64,000 nt of DNA, taken from CAIKMD01 sp963740675 (GTDB lineage: Bacteria > Pseudomonadota > Alphaproteobacteria > ATCC43930 > CGMCC-115725). Location of the stretch: the NCBI GenBank assembly GCA_963740675.1, contig CAVUFS010000010.1:62001-126000 (forward strand), read 5' to 3'. The position numbers and the translations under genes are program-made. Below, piece after piece: positions 36,410 through 44,993 of the stretch. The notes below the pieces were generated by a model. It ran no database searches and had not been told where the DNA came from. It was given only the letters and a program-made list of their open reading frames with translations. How positions within the stretch are numbered: the stretch's first letter is position 1; every line of letters starts with the position of its first letter.

Positions 36410-38180
36410 TCAGGCGTGGGCGAGCGGCCCTGGCGATTTGAGATACTGGCTCGTGATCGCTTCCGCGGCCCAATAAGACAGCGCGCCGACAGCGCCTGTC
36501 GGCGGCGGCGCCGGATTTTGCGGAAAGGTCGAGGCGCCGATCACGAAGAGATTATCGGCGTCCCAGTGCTGGAGGTAGCGATTGACGACGCTGGTCCCGG
36601 GATCGGTGCCCATGATCGTGCCGCCGGTATTGTGCGTCGATTGATAAGGCACGATATGGAAATTGCCGCGCCGCGGCATCGGCGTGCCGAGGATCGTCGG
36701 CTTCATCGCTTTCGCGATCTCGACCGCTTTGCCGGTGACAAAGGCCGAAAGCTTTTTGTCGTTGTCGCGGAAATTGTAGGTCATGCGCACAAGCGGGTTG
36801 CCGAGCTTGTCGCGATAAGTCGGATCGAGATCGAGATAATTATGCCGATGCGCGAAATTCGCGCCCGAGGCGTGGATCGTGAAGGCGTGGCTGTACCATT
36901 TCGCCGTCGCCTCTTTCCAGCCGCGGCCCCAACGCGGCGTGCCCGGCGGCGTGAGGCGGCCCATGATCGGCCGGCCATGCGTCGGGCTGGCGAAGATCAA
37001 CGCGCCGCCGAAAAAGCCAAGCCCTTCGTGATCGAAATTGTCGCCATTGAAATCGTCGATGTTCATGGCGTTGGCGCCGGTCGCCATGAAGGGATTGATC
37101 TCCTCGTTCTCGAGGAAGATCTGCGCCGTGCCCGTGACTTGATAACAATAATTCTTGCCGACGGCGCCTTTGCCGGTCGCCGGATCGTAAGCCTCGCCGA
37201 TGCCTGACATCAGCAGCAGCTTGGTGTTGCTGAAGGGATAGGCGCACAGCAGAACCAGATCGGCGGGCTGCTCATATTCCTCGCCGCTCGCGGTATCGAC
37301 ATAGCGCACGCCCGTCGCTTTGCGCGCGGCCTTGTCATAGACGATTTGCGTCACCCAGGAATTGCAGCGCAGATCGAAGAGCGGCTCGTGCAGCAGCACC
37401 GGCAGGATCGTCGAATTGGGACTCGCTTTGGAATTGGTGGCGCAGCCGAAGCGATCGCAATGGCCGCAGAAGATCGTCGGGTTGAGTACCGCGCCTTCGG
37501 GATTGCGGTATTCGCGGCTGAGATTGGCCGAGGGCGTCGGATAAGGGTGATAGCCAAGGCTCTTCGCCGCCGCCGCGAACAACTCGCCGCCGCGCGATGG
37601 CGTCAGCGGCGGGTTGGGATACTCCGATTGCCGCGGCCCTTCGAAGATGTTGCCGCCGTCGATCAATCGCCCTTGCAGATTGCCGGCTTGGCCCGACGTG
37701 CCGCACAGCTTCTCGAAGCGATCGTAATAGGGCTCGAGCTCGTCATAGCGCATCGCCCAATCGGCGATGGTCAGATCCTCGGCGATCGCATCCTTGCCGT
37801 AACGCGCGGCGATGTGGCTGCGCATGTCGTGATCGAATGGCGTGAAGCGCCATGTCATGCCGTTCCAAATCGTGCCGGCGCCGCCCAAACCCATGCCCGG
37901 CATGAAGGCGCCCCAGCGCCGGAACGGCAGTGCGGTCTCGTTGATCTCGTGGCGAAGGGTCAGCGTCTCGAGCGATGGGTCGAGGATCAGCTCTTGCCGT
38001 ACCGCGTATTTGAGCTCGTCGCGGATATGCGGCAGAGCGAAATCGGCTTCCGGCGTGCGGAACTTGCCACGCTCGAGTGCGACAACCTTAAGGCCCGCCT
38101 TGGTCAACTCGCGCGCGAGAATGCTGCCAGTCCAGCCGACGCCGATGATGACGGCGTCGGTGTCTTTTAAGGCGCGTCAC
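36410..38180 (-). CDS. GMC family oxidoreductase, gluconate 2-dehydrogenase flavoprotein-like (frameshifted near start)
   Basis: A 589-residue FAD dehydrogenase once joined. The dinucleotide motif DAVIIGVGWTGSILARELTK lies upstream of the first in-frame ATG, and reading it needs the GTG at 38180 (VTRLK...) plus removal of one base from the TTTT run at 38165-38168. The body has GMGLGGAGTIWNGMTWRF, CGHCDRFGC, which is typical of the large subunit of gluconate/sorbosone-type dehydrogenases, QSTHNTGGTIMGTDP and the C-terminal active-site region VIGASTFPQNPAPPPT. It is the last gene of a four-gene operon with the subunit 3-like gene and a ring-hydroxylating dioxygenase, an uncommon combination. 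No cytochrome c subunit is adjacent. Confidence 0.88.
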
Positions 38181-38195
38181 CCCCACGCGGCGGCC

Positions 38196-38777
38196 TTACG
38201 CGTAATCACCGATGGAGCGCGGCTTCGGGCGGTGATTTTGGCCGCGCAAATGTTCCATCGCGTGTTGATAATCGGCGGGCAGGCCGGGATAGCCGATCAT
38301 CTTCCATCCCGCCATGTCGCGATTGCCCCCGTAATAAGGATCGGCAAAGAAGCCTTCCATCACGATCTGCAGCAGCGAATCGAAGAATTCGCGCGCTTCG
38401 AAATTCGCGAATTGCGCCGCGCCGCTATCGACCTCGGTGAACGCGGCTTGGCGTTGCGTCTCGTCAAGCGCCGCGAAGGCGGCGCCGAAACGCGTTTGCG
38501 TCCAGGCATCGGCGGCGGCGATGCCTTGCCGGAAGAATTCGCGCGGCGTCAAATCGAGCTGATAGCCGTGCTCGGGCTTGCCTTTGACCACCGGCCCATC
38601 GCGATAGAGCCGTGCGCCTTCGCCATAAGGCCCGGCAAGTTCGCAATCGATGAAATCGACAACGCCGCATTCGCTGCCCGACGGCGACAGATCGTCGGCA
38701 GGAATGATCGTATCGACGGAGGCTTTGAGGAAAGCCGCTTCGGCTTCCGTCAGCGTGAGATAGTCGGATTCGGCCAT
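38196..38777 (-). CDS. gluconate 2-dehydrogenase subunit 3-like protein
   Basis: A 193-residue protein of the gluconate 2-dehydrogenase subunit 3 family, the small subunit that partners GMC flavoproteins. Features are LTEAEAAFLKASVDTIIPAD, CGVVDFIDCELAGPYGEG and EFFDSLLQIVMEGFFADPYYGGN with the conserved GG and final region. The family member usually carries a Tat signal that helps export the complex, but none is seen here, so this complex may be cytoplasmic. Start ATG 38777 is 5 bp after the dioxygenase beta stop; a frame upstream is antisense noise. The GMC partner follows after 15 bp. Confidence 0.87.
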   Translation of the reverse strand: MAESDYLTLTEAEAAFLKASVDTIIPADDLSPSGSECGVVDFIDCELAGPYGEGARLYRDGPVVKGKPEHGYQLDLTPREFFRQGIAAADAWTQTRFGAAFAALDETQRQAAFTEVDSGAAQFANFEAREFFDSLLQIVMEGFFADPYYGGNRDMAGWKMIGYPGLPADYQHAMEHLRGQNHRPKPRSIGDYA

Positions 38778-38782
38778 CTCGC

Positions 38783-39259
38783 TCAGATCGGAATCACGAG
38801 CAGCGTGTCGACGCGGCGCGATTCCTGCACGACGATGCGTTCCTCGAATTGCGCTTCCGCGCCGAGGACGATGCGATCGTGATAAACGCCGGCCGAGAAG
38901 ATCATCGTCTCGCCCGTTATCATCGTACGGATGACCGCGTAATTCTGGCGGCACCGCACATGCGTTGCGTCGATCGGTTCGATGAGGAGACCGGACAACA
39001 GATGCGTATAACGCTGCGGCTCGTACACATTGACGCGGCGATAGCCGAAGACGCGATCGACCAGCATGCCGCGGCTGGCGCATTCCATCAGCGCCAGCGG
39101 CAGGTTCTGCGAGAAATTCTCGCGCGTCGTAATGCGATAGAGGCACTCTTCGGTGAAGAGCTTCGGCCAGTCTTCCAGCGCGTCATCGTCGATTGCGCGG
39201 ATGTAACGCGTGTTCAGCGCCTCGATCTGCCGGCGCACGGCTTCGGAAATTTCAGCCAT
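38783..39259 (-). CDS. aromatic-ring-hydroxylating dioxygenase, beta subunit
   Basis: A 158-residue SnoaL/NTF2-like beta subunit. Matching segments are VRRQIEALNTRYIRAIDDDALEDWPKLFTEE, CLYRITTRENFSQ, RYTHLLSGLLIEPIDATHVRCRQNYAVI and YHDRIVLGAEAQFEERIVVQESRRVDTLLVIPI, the last typical of the benzoate/anthranilate group. It stabilises the hexamer with the alpha subunit. It begins one base after the alpha stop and is followed after 5 bp by the subunit 3 gene. Confidence 0.92.
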   Translation of the reverse strand: MAEISEAVRRQIEALNTRYIRAIDDDALEDWPKLFTEECLYRITTRENFSQNLPLALMECASRGMLVDRVFGYRRVNVYEPQRYTHLLSGLLIEPIDATHVRCRQNYAVIRTMITGETMIFSAGVYHDRIVLGAEAQFEERIVVQESRRVDTLLVIPI

Positions 39260-39260
39260 G

Positions 39261-40502
39261 TCAGAAGCCCATCAGCTCGCGATAGGCCCGCCAGAAGCCG
39301 CGCAGCGCCACTTCGGTCGCGCGCACGCCGGGCTGCGGCTCGATCGTGCGCCCGCCCATTTCCATGACCGCGGCGGCTTGTTCTTCGGCGCCCATCGTGC
39401 CGCGCTGGACATAGCCGCCGACCGAGCCGTCTTCCATCGAGACATAGCCGGCCGGACCGATGAGATTGGCTTGCAGATTGCGCATGCGACGCAATTCAGG
39501 CGTGTCGTCCTTGTAGCCGAAGCAGGTCCAATGCAGCTCCGCCTTGTTGAGGCCGAGCGGCACCGTCTGGCGGATCGCCAGCGTGTTGTAGATCTGCTGC
39601 GTGTTGCAGGTCGGGAAGATCGATTGGATGGCGACGGTGATGCCGTCATCGAATTCCTGGATCCGGTCGAGGAAGGTCGAATCCTCCAGGCCGACATCGC
39701 AAATCACCGAGCGCAGATGTCCGCCCTCGTAATTCTCCTTCTGGATGTCGCGCTCCGCGGCGGAGTAAAGGAGGTTATGCCAGCCCTCTTTGCCGAGGGA
39801 GACGCCGCCCAGCATCGACAGGCGGTTGAGCTTAAAGGTGGCGTAGAAGGCATGGAGAATGGTCGCGTGATACGGATCGCGCGAATTCTCCATATAGAGC
39901 TTCCAATTGTTCGGCAGGACCTGGTGGTAATAGCCCAGGATCTCGACCGGCCGGTTGAAGATGCGCCGCACATGCGCGGCCATATCGGGGCCGAGATAGG
40001 TTTCGACGTTCTCGACCTTATCACTAAACGTTCCGAACACCATGCCGCAGAAATTCTCGACGCGGATACGGGCGAGGCCGTGCTTCGACACGTCGAAATC
40101 CGTGGGCATGCCGCCCTTGCCGGCGAGGCCGCGCTGGAACGCGATTGAGGTCAACGCGCCTTTCAGGTCATAGGTCCAGGCGTGATAGACGCAGGCGAAT
40201 TGCTTGCGGTTGCCATGCGGCTCGATGCAGAGCAGCGCGCCTTTATGGGCACAGCGATTGACCAGCGCGTTGATGTTTCCGTCCTCATCGCGGCAGACGA
40301 TGATCGGAATCTCGCCGATGAAGGTGGTGCGGTAATCGCCGGGCTTGGGCAACTCGGCCTCGAGGCAGAGGTAATGCCAAACCGGGCCGCGGAAGATGTG
40401 GTCCATCTCCTGGCGATAGATTTCGGGATCGTGCATCACCCGATAGGGCGCACGGGTCGGGCCTTCTTTTGGCCAGGTGATCAGGGGTTCGTCGTTACGC
40501 AT
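39261..40502 (-). CDS. Rieske aromatic-ring-hydroxylating dioxygenase, alpha subunit
   Basis: A 413-residue oxygenase component. The Rieske cluster ligands are in CAHKGA (Cys 84, His 86) and CVYHAW (Cys 104, His 107). The mononuclear iron site is in NWKLYMENSRDPYHATILH (Asp and two His). This adds O2 to an aromatic substrate to form a cis-diol or hydroxylated product; the substrate cannot be read, though the family is nearest to anthranilate/salicylate-type large subunits. Start ATG 40502 fits family starts; a TTG 12 codons upstream is not preferred. First of four tightly packed genes; no ferredoxin or reductase is adjacent, so electrons must come from elsewhere. Confidence 0.92.
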   Translation of the reverse strand: MRNDEPLITWPKEGPTRAPYRVMHDPEIYRQEMDHIFRGPVWHYLCLEAELPKPGDYRTTFIGEIPIIVCRDEDGNINALVNRCAHKGALLCIEPHGNRKQFACVYHAWTYDLKGALTSIAFQRGLAGKGGMPTDFDVSKHGLARIRVENFCGMVFGTFSDKVENVETYLGPDMAAHVRRIFNRPVEILGYYHQVLPNNWKLYMENSRDPYHATILHAFYATFKLNRLSMLGGVSLGKEGWHNLLYSAAERDIQKENYEGGHLRSVICDVGLEDSTFLDRIQEFDDGITVAIQSIFPTCNTQQIYNTLAIRQTVPLGLNKAELHWTCFGYKDDTPELRRMRNLQANLIGPAGYVSMEDGSVGGYVQRGTMGAEEQAAAVMEMGGRTIEPQPGVRATEVALRGFWRAYRELMGF

Positions 40503-40565
40503 AGCCGCGAGCAAGCACCCGCCAGCTATCTCTGTCAAGGCGGCAAACCGCCCCGCAATCGCAGG

Positions 40566-41888
40566 TCAGTTGCGCACGAGCCGCGCGGCAAAGAAGCCGT
40601 CGAGCCCATCGAGCTCGGCGAGGTGACATGGCAGGGTGCGGATATCACCCTCGGCGCTGACGCATTCCTTGAGGCCGCCGATTTCGGCGGCGTCGACGGG
40701 CACGCGTTTCACGGGCGCGCCGCGCCCTAACAGCTTCTCGACCTGCTGTTTGCCTTCCTGCGCTTCGAGTGAGCAGGTGCAATAAACCAGCGTCCCACCT
40801 GGCGCGAGCATGTCGACCGCTGCATTCAGCAGTCGCTCCTGCACCGAGGCGAGACGGGTCACGTCTTCCGGCGTCTTCAGATGCGGCACGTCGGGATGGC
40901 GGCGAATGGCACCGGTCGCCGTGCAAGGCGCATCAAGCAGGATGTATTTCGCCGGCTGCTGCGGCCGCCACTGGATCGCATCGGCGACATGCGTTTCGGC
41001 ATTGAGATGGAGGCGTGTGAGATTGGCGTTGAGCCGCTCGATGCGTCGCGGCGAGCGGTCGAGCGCGATGACATGCGCGCCGGCGGCGGCGAGCTGCGCG
41101 GTCTTGCCGCCCGGTGCCGCGCAAAGGTCGAGAACGGTCTGACCGTTCACATCGCCGAAGAGTTTCTCGGGAAGGGCTGCCGCGGCGTCCTGCACCCACC
41201 ATGCCGCTTCGTCATAGCCGGGCAGATTGGCGATGGGCCCACCGGCCTGCCGACGGAGCGTGCCGGTGGGCAGCATCACCGCATCGAGACGCTCGCGCCA
41301 ATGCTCGGGATTGCTGCGCACCGAGATATCGAGCGGCGCTTCATGCAGATGCGCCATCGCGATCGCACGTGTTGTCGGCTCGCCATAGGCCTCGCACCAA
41401 TTGCGCCAGAGCCACGGCGGCACGTTGAGCCGCGCCTCGTCCTGACTCGCGATCAGCGCGGCGCCTTCCTGGCTCAAGCGCCGGAGCACCGCATTGACGA
41501 GACCTTTGTAGGAAAGGAAGCCGCGCGCTTCAGCGAGATCGACCGAAGTCGCGACCGCGGCATGCGGCGGCGTGCGCAAAAATAAAAGCTGCGACAAACC
41601 GAGCCGCAGCAAATCTTGTGTCGCCGCGGCGCGCGCCGGCAGCGGTTTCTCGAGGCAATGTTCGATCAGCGCATCGATCTGTCCCAAGCGGCGCAACACC
41701 GTCGCGACCAGCAAGCGCGCGAACGCACGATCGCGCGCCGGTAACTCCGCCATCGCCGGATGATCGTCGATCGCTTCATCGAGCGGATGTTTTTGCCGAA
41801 GCACCGCGCCAATGAGATCGAGTGCCGCACCTCGCGCGGAAACTGAACCAGAGGTGCCTCTGACAGCAGACAAACTCGGCATGGTCAT
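40566..41888 (-). CDS. rsmB: 16S rRNA (cytosine(967)-C(5))-methyltransferase RsmB
   Basis: A 440-residue RsmB/Sun protein that methylates C967 of 16S rRNA with SAM. The N-terminal NusB-like domain (about residues 20-150) has AFARLLVATVLRRLGQIDAL and RLGLSQLLFL. The methyltransferase domain has DLCAAPGGKTAQLAA (SAM site), the catalytic DAPCTATG (motif IV, Cys) and VYCTCSLEAQEG (motif VI, Cys). Length is typical. It is followed by the dioxygenase operon on the same strand rather than by rpe or heparinase, as would be usual in alphaproteobacteria. Confidence 0.95.
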   Translation of the reverse strand: MTMPSLSAVRGTSGSVSARGAALDLIGAVLRQKHPLDEAIDDHPAMAELPARDRAFARLLVATVLRRLGQIDALIEHCLEKPLPARAAATQDLLRLGLSQLLFLRTPPHAAVATSVDLAEARGFLSYKGLVNAVLRRLSQEGAALIASQDEARLNVPPWLWRNWCEAYGEPTTRAIAMAHLHEAPLDISVRSNPEHWRERLDAVMLPTGTLRRQAGGPIANLPGYDEAAWWVQDAAAALPEKLFGDVNGQTVLDLCAAPGGKTAQLAAAGAHVIALDRSPRRIERLNANLTRLHLNAETHVADAIQWRPQQPAKYILLDAPCTATGAIRRHPDVPHLKTPEDVTRLASVQERLLNAAVDMLAPGGTLVYCTCSLEAQEGKQQVEKLLGRGAPVKRVPVDAAEIGGLKECVSAEGDIRTLPCHLAELDGLDGFFAARLVRN

Positions 41889-41964
41889 AAACTGGCGCTT
41901 ACCCCTTGTCGCTTCAATACATAAGGGGCGATCTTAGTTTGGCCGGAATGAGGCCCCAGTTCTG

Positions 41965-42633
41965 TCACTTTGCGCGTGTATTTGACGTTCTGTATGCGCT
42001 GAGTAGCCGGGCAAAGCTCAAGCCAAGCGTGGCCTCGATTTCCGGCTGACGTCCCAACCGCGCCAATGCCAGCGCCGCCGCCTCCAACGTCGACAAGCCT
42101 TCACGTCGCGGCTCGCGGCGCAGCTTGCCATAGCGCGACGGCTGCTTCGGATTGAGCGCGAGACGACGGCATTTCAAAACCCAGGGATTGCGCCACCACA
42201 TCGTCTTCGCCTGGCTCCAACTACCGTCGAGCACGATGATGCCATCGATCTCGGAAAGCGCGTGGTCCTGCTCGGGCAGCGGCGCACCTTTGCTGTCGAT
42301 CAGCGTGACTTCGCGATCCTTCGGCAAGGTCGCGGCGCTGGCGGCGCCCAGATAGAGCACGGCCCAGCGCTTCGGATTGACCTCGCGGCCTAAGGCTTTC
42401 GCCAGGCTCGGCCAACTCAGCCCGACTTTCATCACCGCACGCTTCAAATGCAGCACGGTCAGCCGCGCCGTGCCGAGCTCGCGGTCCTGCTCCTGCGGAT
42501 GTTGCAGGATCAAAAGCGCGACGCGATTGTCGATCGGCTTGATGCCGTCGCAAACACATAGCGGTGTTGGCTTACCGCAGCGCGGGCATTCCGCAGGGGC
42601 GCCCGTTATCGGTGCATCATCGAGTTCGGCCAT
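41965..42633 (-). CDS. DTW domain-containing protein (probable tRNA-uridine aminocarboxypropyltransferase)
   Basis: A 222-residue DTW-domain protein of the clade that includes TapT, which adds an aminocarboxypropyl group from SAM to tRNA uridine. A Zn-binding N-terminus CPRCGKPTPLCVC (residues about 16-28) is followed by LLILQHPQEQDRELGTARL and VLDGSWSQAKTMWWRNPWVL; the last carries the DxTW-like motif as DGSW. RRLALNPKQPSRYGKLRREP is conserved too. The tRNA role is inferred from the family. It is divergent from the DUF1674 gene across 80 bp. Confidence 0.87.
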   Translation of the reverse strand: MAELDDAPITGAPAECPRCGKPTPLCVCDGIKPIDNRVALLILQHPQEQDRELGTARLTVLHLKRAVMKVGLSWPSLAKALGREVNPKRWAVLYLGAASAATLPKDREVTLIDSKGAPLPEQDHALSEIDGIIVLDGSWSQAKTMWWRNPWVLKCRRLALNPKQPSRYGKLRREPRREGLSTLEAAALALARLGRQPEIEATLGLSFARLLSAYRTSNTRAK

Positions 42634-42713
42634 CGCGCGGCGCTATAGAGGCGCGGCCACAGCACCGCAAGCGAGCCCTGGCATGCGCTAAGCCGGGACG
42701 CCATATTCATTGC

Positions 42714-42875
42714 ATGGCCAAGCCCAAACCCAATCCCAAGCCGAACGCGACCACCGAGCCCGAGGCGCCGAAACCCGCGCCCGCTTCCGGCGAGCGCGAG
42801 ATCGGTGGCCCGAAAGGGCCCGAGCCCACACGCTACGGCGATTGGGAAATCAATGGCCGCTGCTCGGATTTCTGA
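42714..42875 (+). CDS. DUF1674 / succinate dehydrogenase assembly factor 4-like protein
   Basis: A 53-residue protein starting at ATG 42714. A Lys/Pro/Ala-rich N-terminus precedes the diagnostic DUF1674 C-terminus GGPKGPEPTRYGDWEINGRC followed by SDF and the stop. In mitochondria the homologue SDHAF4 binds flavinylated SdhA during complex II assembly; the bacterial role is presumed similar. It is 25 bp upstream of the SDR gene and likely co-transcribed with it. Confidence 0.85.
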   Translation: MAKPKPNPKPNATTEPEAPKPAPASGEREIGGPKGPEPTRYGDWEINGRCSDF

Positions 42876-42900
42876 TCGCGTATCACTGGGGACGCGGGCG

Positions 42901-43605
42901 ATGGCTGATTTTCGCGAACGTCACGTTGTTGTTACCGGTGGCACCGGCGCGCTCGGCACCGCCGTCGTCGGTGAGTTGCTGGCCAGCGGCGCGATCTGCT
43001 ACGTGCCATATCACGTCGAATCCGAAGAGCAGCGTTTCCCGCATCGCGGCAATCCGCGCGTGAAGCTGATCGGCAACGCCAATCTCGGCTCGCAGACGGT
43101 GGTGCAGCGAATCTACGACGGCGTGCCGAAGCTCTGGGCCTCGATCCATCTTGCCGGCGGCTACGCGTCATGGCCGATCGCCGAGACCGACGAAGCCGAG
43201 CTGATGGGAATGGTGCGCAACAATCTGCTGAGCTGCTTCCTCTGTTGCGCGGCGGCGGTCGGCGCCATTCGCGAAGCCGGCGGCGGCGGGCGCATCGTCA
43301 ATATCGCGGCGCGGCCGGCGCTGGAGCCACGAACCGGTGCCGGCTCTGTCGGCTATACGGTCAGCAAGGCGGGTGTTGCGGCGCTGACCCAATCGCTCGC
43401 CGCCGAAGTGGTGAAGGAAGATATTCTGGTCAACGCCATCGCGCCATCGACGCTCGATACCGAGGCCAATCGCCTGGCGATGCCGAAAGCCGATCATTCG
43501 GCTTGGCCGAAACCGGTCGAGGTCGCCTCGATCATCTGCAACCTTGCCGCGCCCAGCAATCGCGTTACCACCGGCGCGGTCATTCCGGTCTACGGCCGGG
43601 CTTAG
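42901..43605 (+). CDS. SDR family oxidoreductase
   Basis: A 234-residue short-chain dehydrogenase. The cofactor motif HVVVTGGTGALGTAVV is at residues 8-22; the usual NNAG is replaced by IHLAGGYASW. Ser is in IVNIAARPALEP (shifted to Ala/Arg, so the classical Ser may be missing), while YTVSKAGVAAL supplies Tyr and Lys. ILVNAIAPSTLDTEANR is typical. Some members with an altered Ser act on small substrates or are inactive; I cannot tell. Start ATG 42901 (MADFRERHVV) fits SDR starts. A strong terminator follows at 43632-43661. Confidence 0.85.
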   Translation: MADFRERHVVVTGGTGALGTAVVGELLASGAICYVPYHVESEEQRFPHRGNPRVKLIGNANLGSQTVVQRIYDGVPKLWASIHLAGGYASWPIAETDEAELMGMVRNNLLSCFLCCAAAVGAIREAGGGGRIVNIAARPALEPRTGAGSVGYTVSKAGVAALTQSLAAEVVKEDILVNAIAPSTLDTEANRLAMPKADHSAWPKPVEVASIICNLAAPSNRVTTGAVIPVYGRA

Positions 43606-43631
43606 CCCTTCATCTGGTTCACGCAAAAGAA

Positions 43632-43661
43632 AAGGCCCGGTCGCTTACGCGGCCGGGCCTT
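43632..43661. terminator. strong intrinsic terminator between converging genes
   Basis: AAGGCCCGGTCGC and GCGGCCGGGCCTT pair (one G-T pair) around a TTAC loop. A-rich sequence precedes the stem on the left and the right end is TTGTCGTT, so it can serve the SDR gene and, on the other strand, the BI-1 gene. Confidence 0.88.
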
Positions 43662-43681
43662 GTCGTTCGTCGATACGCTGA

Positions 43682-44428
43682 CTAGTTGCGGCGATTGCCC
43701 ATCAACTGCATCAGCATGATGAAGAGGTTGATGAAGTCGAGATAGAGCGACAACGCGCCCATAACCGCCTTCTTACCGACGATAACGGCGGTATCGCCCT
43801 GCCCATACATCTCCTTGATCCGCTGCGTATCCCAAGCGGTGAGGCCGGTGAAGACGAGCACGCCGATCACAGAGATCGCGAACTGCATGGCCGAGGAACC
43901 AACGAAAATGTTCACCACACTGGCGAGCAGGATGCCGATCAGACCCATGAAAAGGAATGAGCCGAAGCCAGTGAGATCGCGCTTCGTCGTGTAACCCCAA
44001 ACGCTCATCGCGAGGAAGGTCGCAGCGGTAATGAAAAAGACCCGTGCGACGCTCTCGCCCGTGAAGAGCAGCAGAATCTGCGCGATCGAGATGCCCATGA
44101 CCGCGGCGTAACCCCAGAACACCGCCTGGGCCATGCCAAGGCTCATGCGCTGGACACCGAAAGAGAGCGCGAGCACGAAGGCCAAGGGCGCGAAGACGCC
44201 GACATAGCCGAGACCCGTGAGGCCAAGCCCGCGTGAGCCCATCTGGAAGAAGAGATTTACAAGCGAGGTGTTGGCGATGAGAAAGGCGGTTACGCCGGTG
44301 ATCGCGAGGCCGCCCGCCATATAATTGTAGACGCGCAGCATGTAGTTGCGCAGGCCAACATCGACGCCGAGTTGCGAGACGTCAGCACCGGCGTTCGCTG
44401 TCCAGCGGTTGGTGGGATCGTATGACAT
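43682..44428 (-). CDS. Bax inhibitor-1/YccA family membrane protein
   Basis: A 248-residue BI-1/TMBIM-family protein with seven predicted membrane segments and a short cytoplasmic N-terminus (MSYDPTNRWTANAGAD). Conserved features are LRNYMLRVYNYMAGGLAITG, the polar helix WGYTTKRDLTGFGSFLFMGL, and the C-terminal LTAWDTQRIKEMYGQG and ALSLYLDFINLFIMLMQLMG. Relatives conduct protons or calcium or interact with FtsH, but the function here is unknown. The ATG 44428 is preceded by GGGGG; longer open frames upstream overlap the ArsR/SRPBCC region and are shadows. Confidence 0.92.
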   Translation of the reverse strand: MSYDPTNRWTANAGADVSQLGVDVGLRNYMLRVYNYMAGGLAITGVTAFLIANTSLVNLFFQMGSRGLGLTGLGYVGVFAPLAFVLALSFGVQRMSLGMAQAVFWGYAAVMGISIAQILLLFTGESVARVFFITAATFLAMSVWGYTTKRDLTGFGSFLFMGLIGILLASVVNIFVGSSAMQFAISVIGVLVFTGLTAWDTQRIKEMYGQGDTAVIVGKKAVMGALSLYLDFINLFIMLMQLMGNRRN

Positions 44429-44618
44429 TGGGAAACCCCCGTGGAGGCTTGGGAAGAAGATTGCCAAGGATATTGGCAGGTTCCGGGCCGAATTCAATGA
44501 GAATGCGCAACTACGAACCGCTGTAACTCCAGGCTTTCCGCCGCTTTGCCGGTTTAAATCGCTGTCACATATCCCTTGCTGCGCGATTGTTGTTGACCGT
44601 GCTGCTTTCCGGATGATA

Positions 44619-44638
44619 TTTAACCAATCAGTTAAATA
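44619..44638. promoter_or_regulatory. putative ArsR operator upstream of the ArsR-SRPBCC operon
   Basis: TATTTAACCAATCAGTTAAATA contains the inverted repeat ATTTAACC/..GTTAAAT around an AATCA core at about 44619-44638, 14 bp before the GTG of the ArsR gene. AT-rich imperfect palindromes of this form are typical ArsR-family sites. The assignment rests on position and symmetry only. Confidence 0.6.
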
Positions 44639-44651
44639 AAGAGGCAAGGTC

Positions 44652-44993
44652 GTGGCGCAATTCCCGCTCGATAGCGTCTTTGGCGCTTTGGCCGATCCGA
44701 CACGGCGGGCGATCGTCGAGCGGCTGATGGTGCGCGGCGAGCTCGCCGCCGGCGATATTGCCGCGAATTTCGATGTCAGCTTTCCGGCGATCTCGCGCCA
44801 TCTCCGCGTGCTCGAGGAGGCTGGGCTCGTCCAGCGCCGCGCCGAAAAGCAAAAACGCTTGGTGCGGGCGCGGCCCGAGACCCTGGCGCTGGCGCAATCC
44901 TGGATCGAGCAGCAGCGCGCGCATTGGACCGCCGCTCTCGATCGCCTCGAAGCTGTATTGGCTGCCGAAACACCCAAAGGGAGAAAGACATGA
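44652..44993 (+). CDS. ArsR family transcriptional regulator
   Basis: A 113-residue winged-helix regulator beginning at GTG 44652 (preceded by GAGGCAAGG). The pattern VFGALADPTRRAIVERLMVRGE, then AANFDVSFPAISRHLRVLEE and GLVQRRAEKQKRLVRARPE, is the SRPBCC-associated subgroup. No metal-binding Cys box is present, so it is not an arsenic sensor. Its stop overlaps the SRPBCC start (ATGA), so the two are co-expressed. The preceding gap contains TTAACCAATCAGTTAAATA, a possible operator (TTTAAC...GTTAAA inverted repeat). Confidence 0.92.
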   Translation: MAQFPLDSVFGALADPTRRAIVERLMVRGELAAGDIAANFDVSFPAISRHLRVLEEAGLVQRRAEKQKRLVRARPETLALAQSWIEQQRAHWTAALDRLEAVLAAETPKGRKT

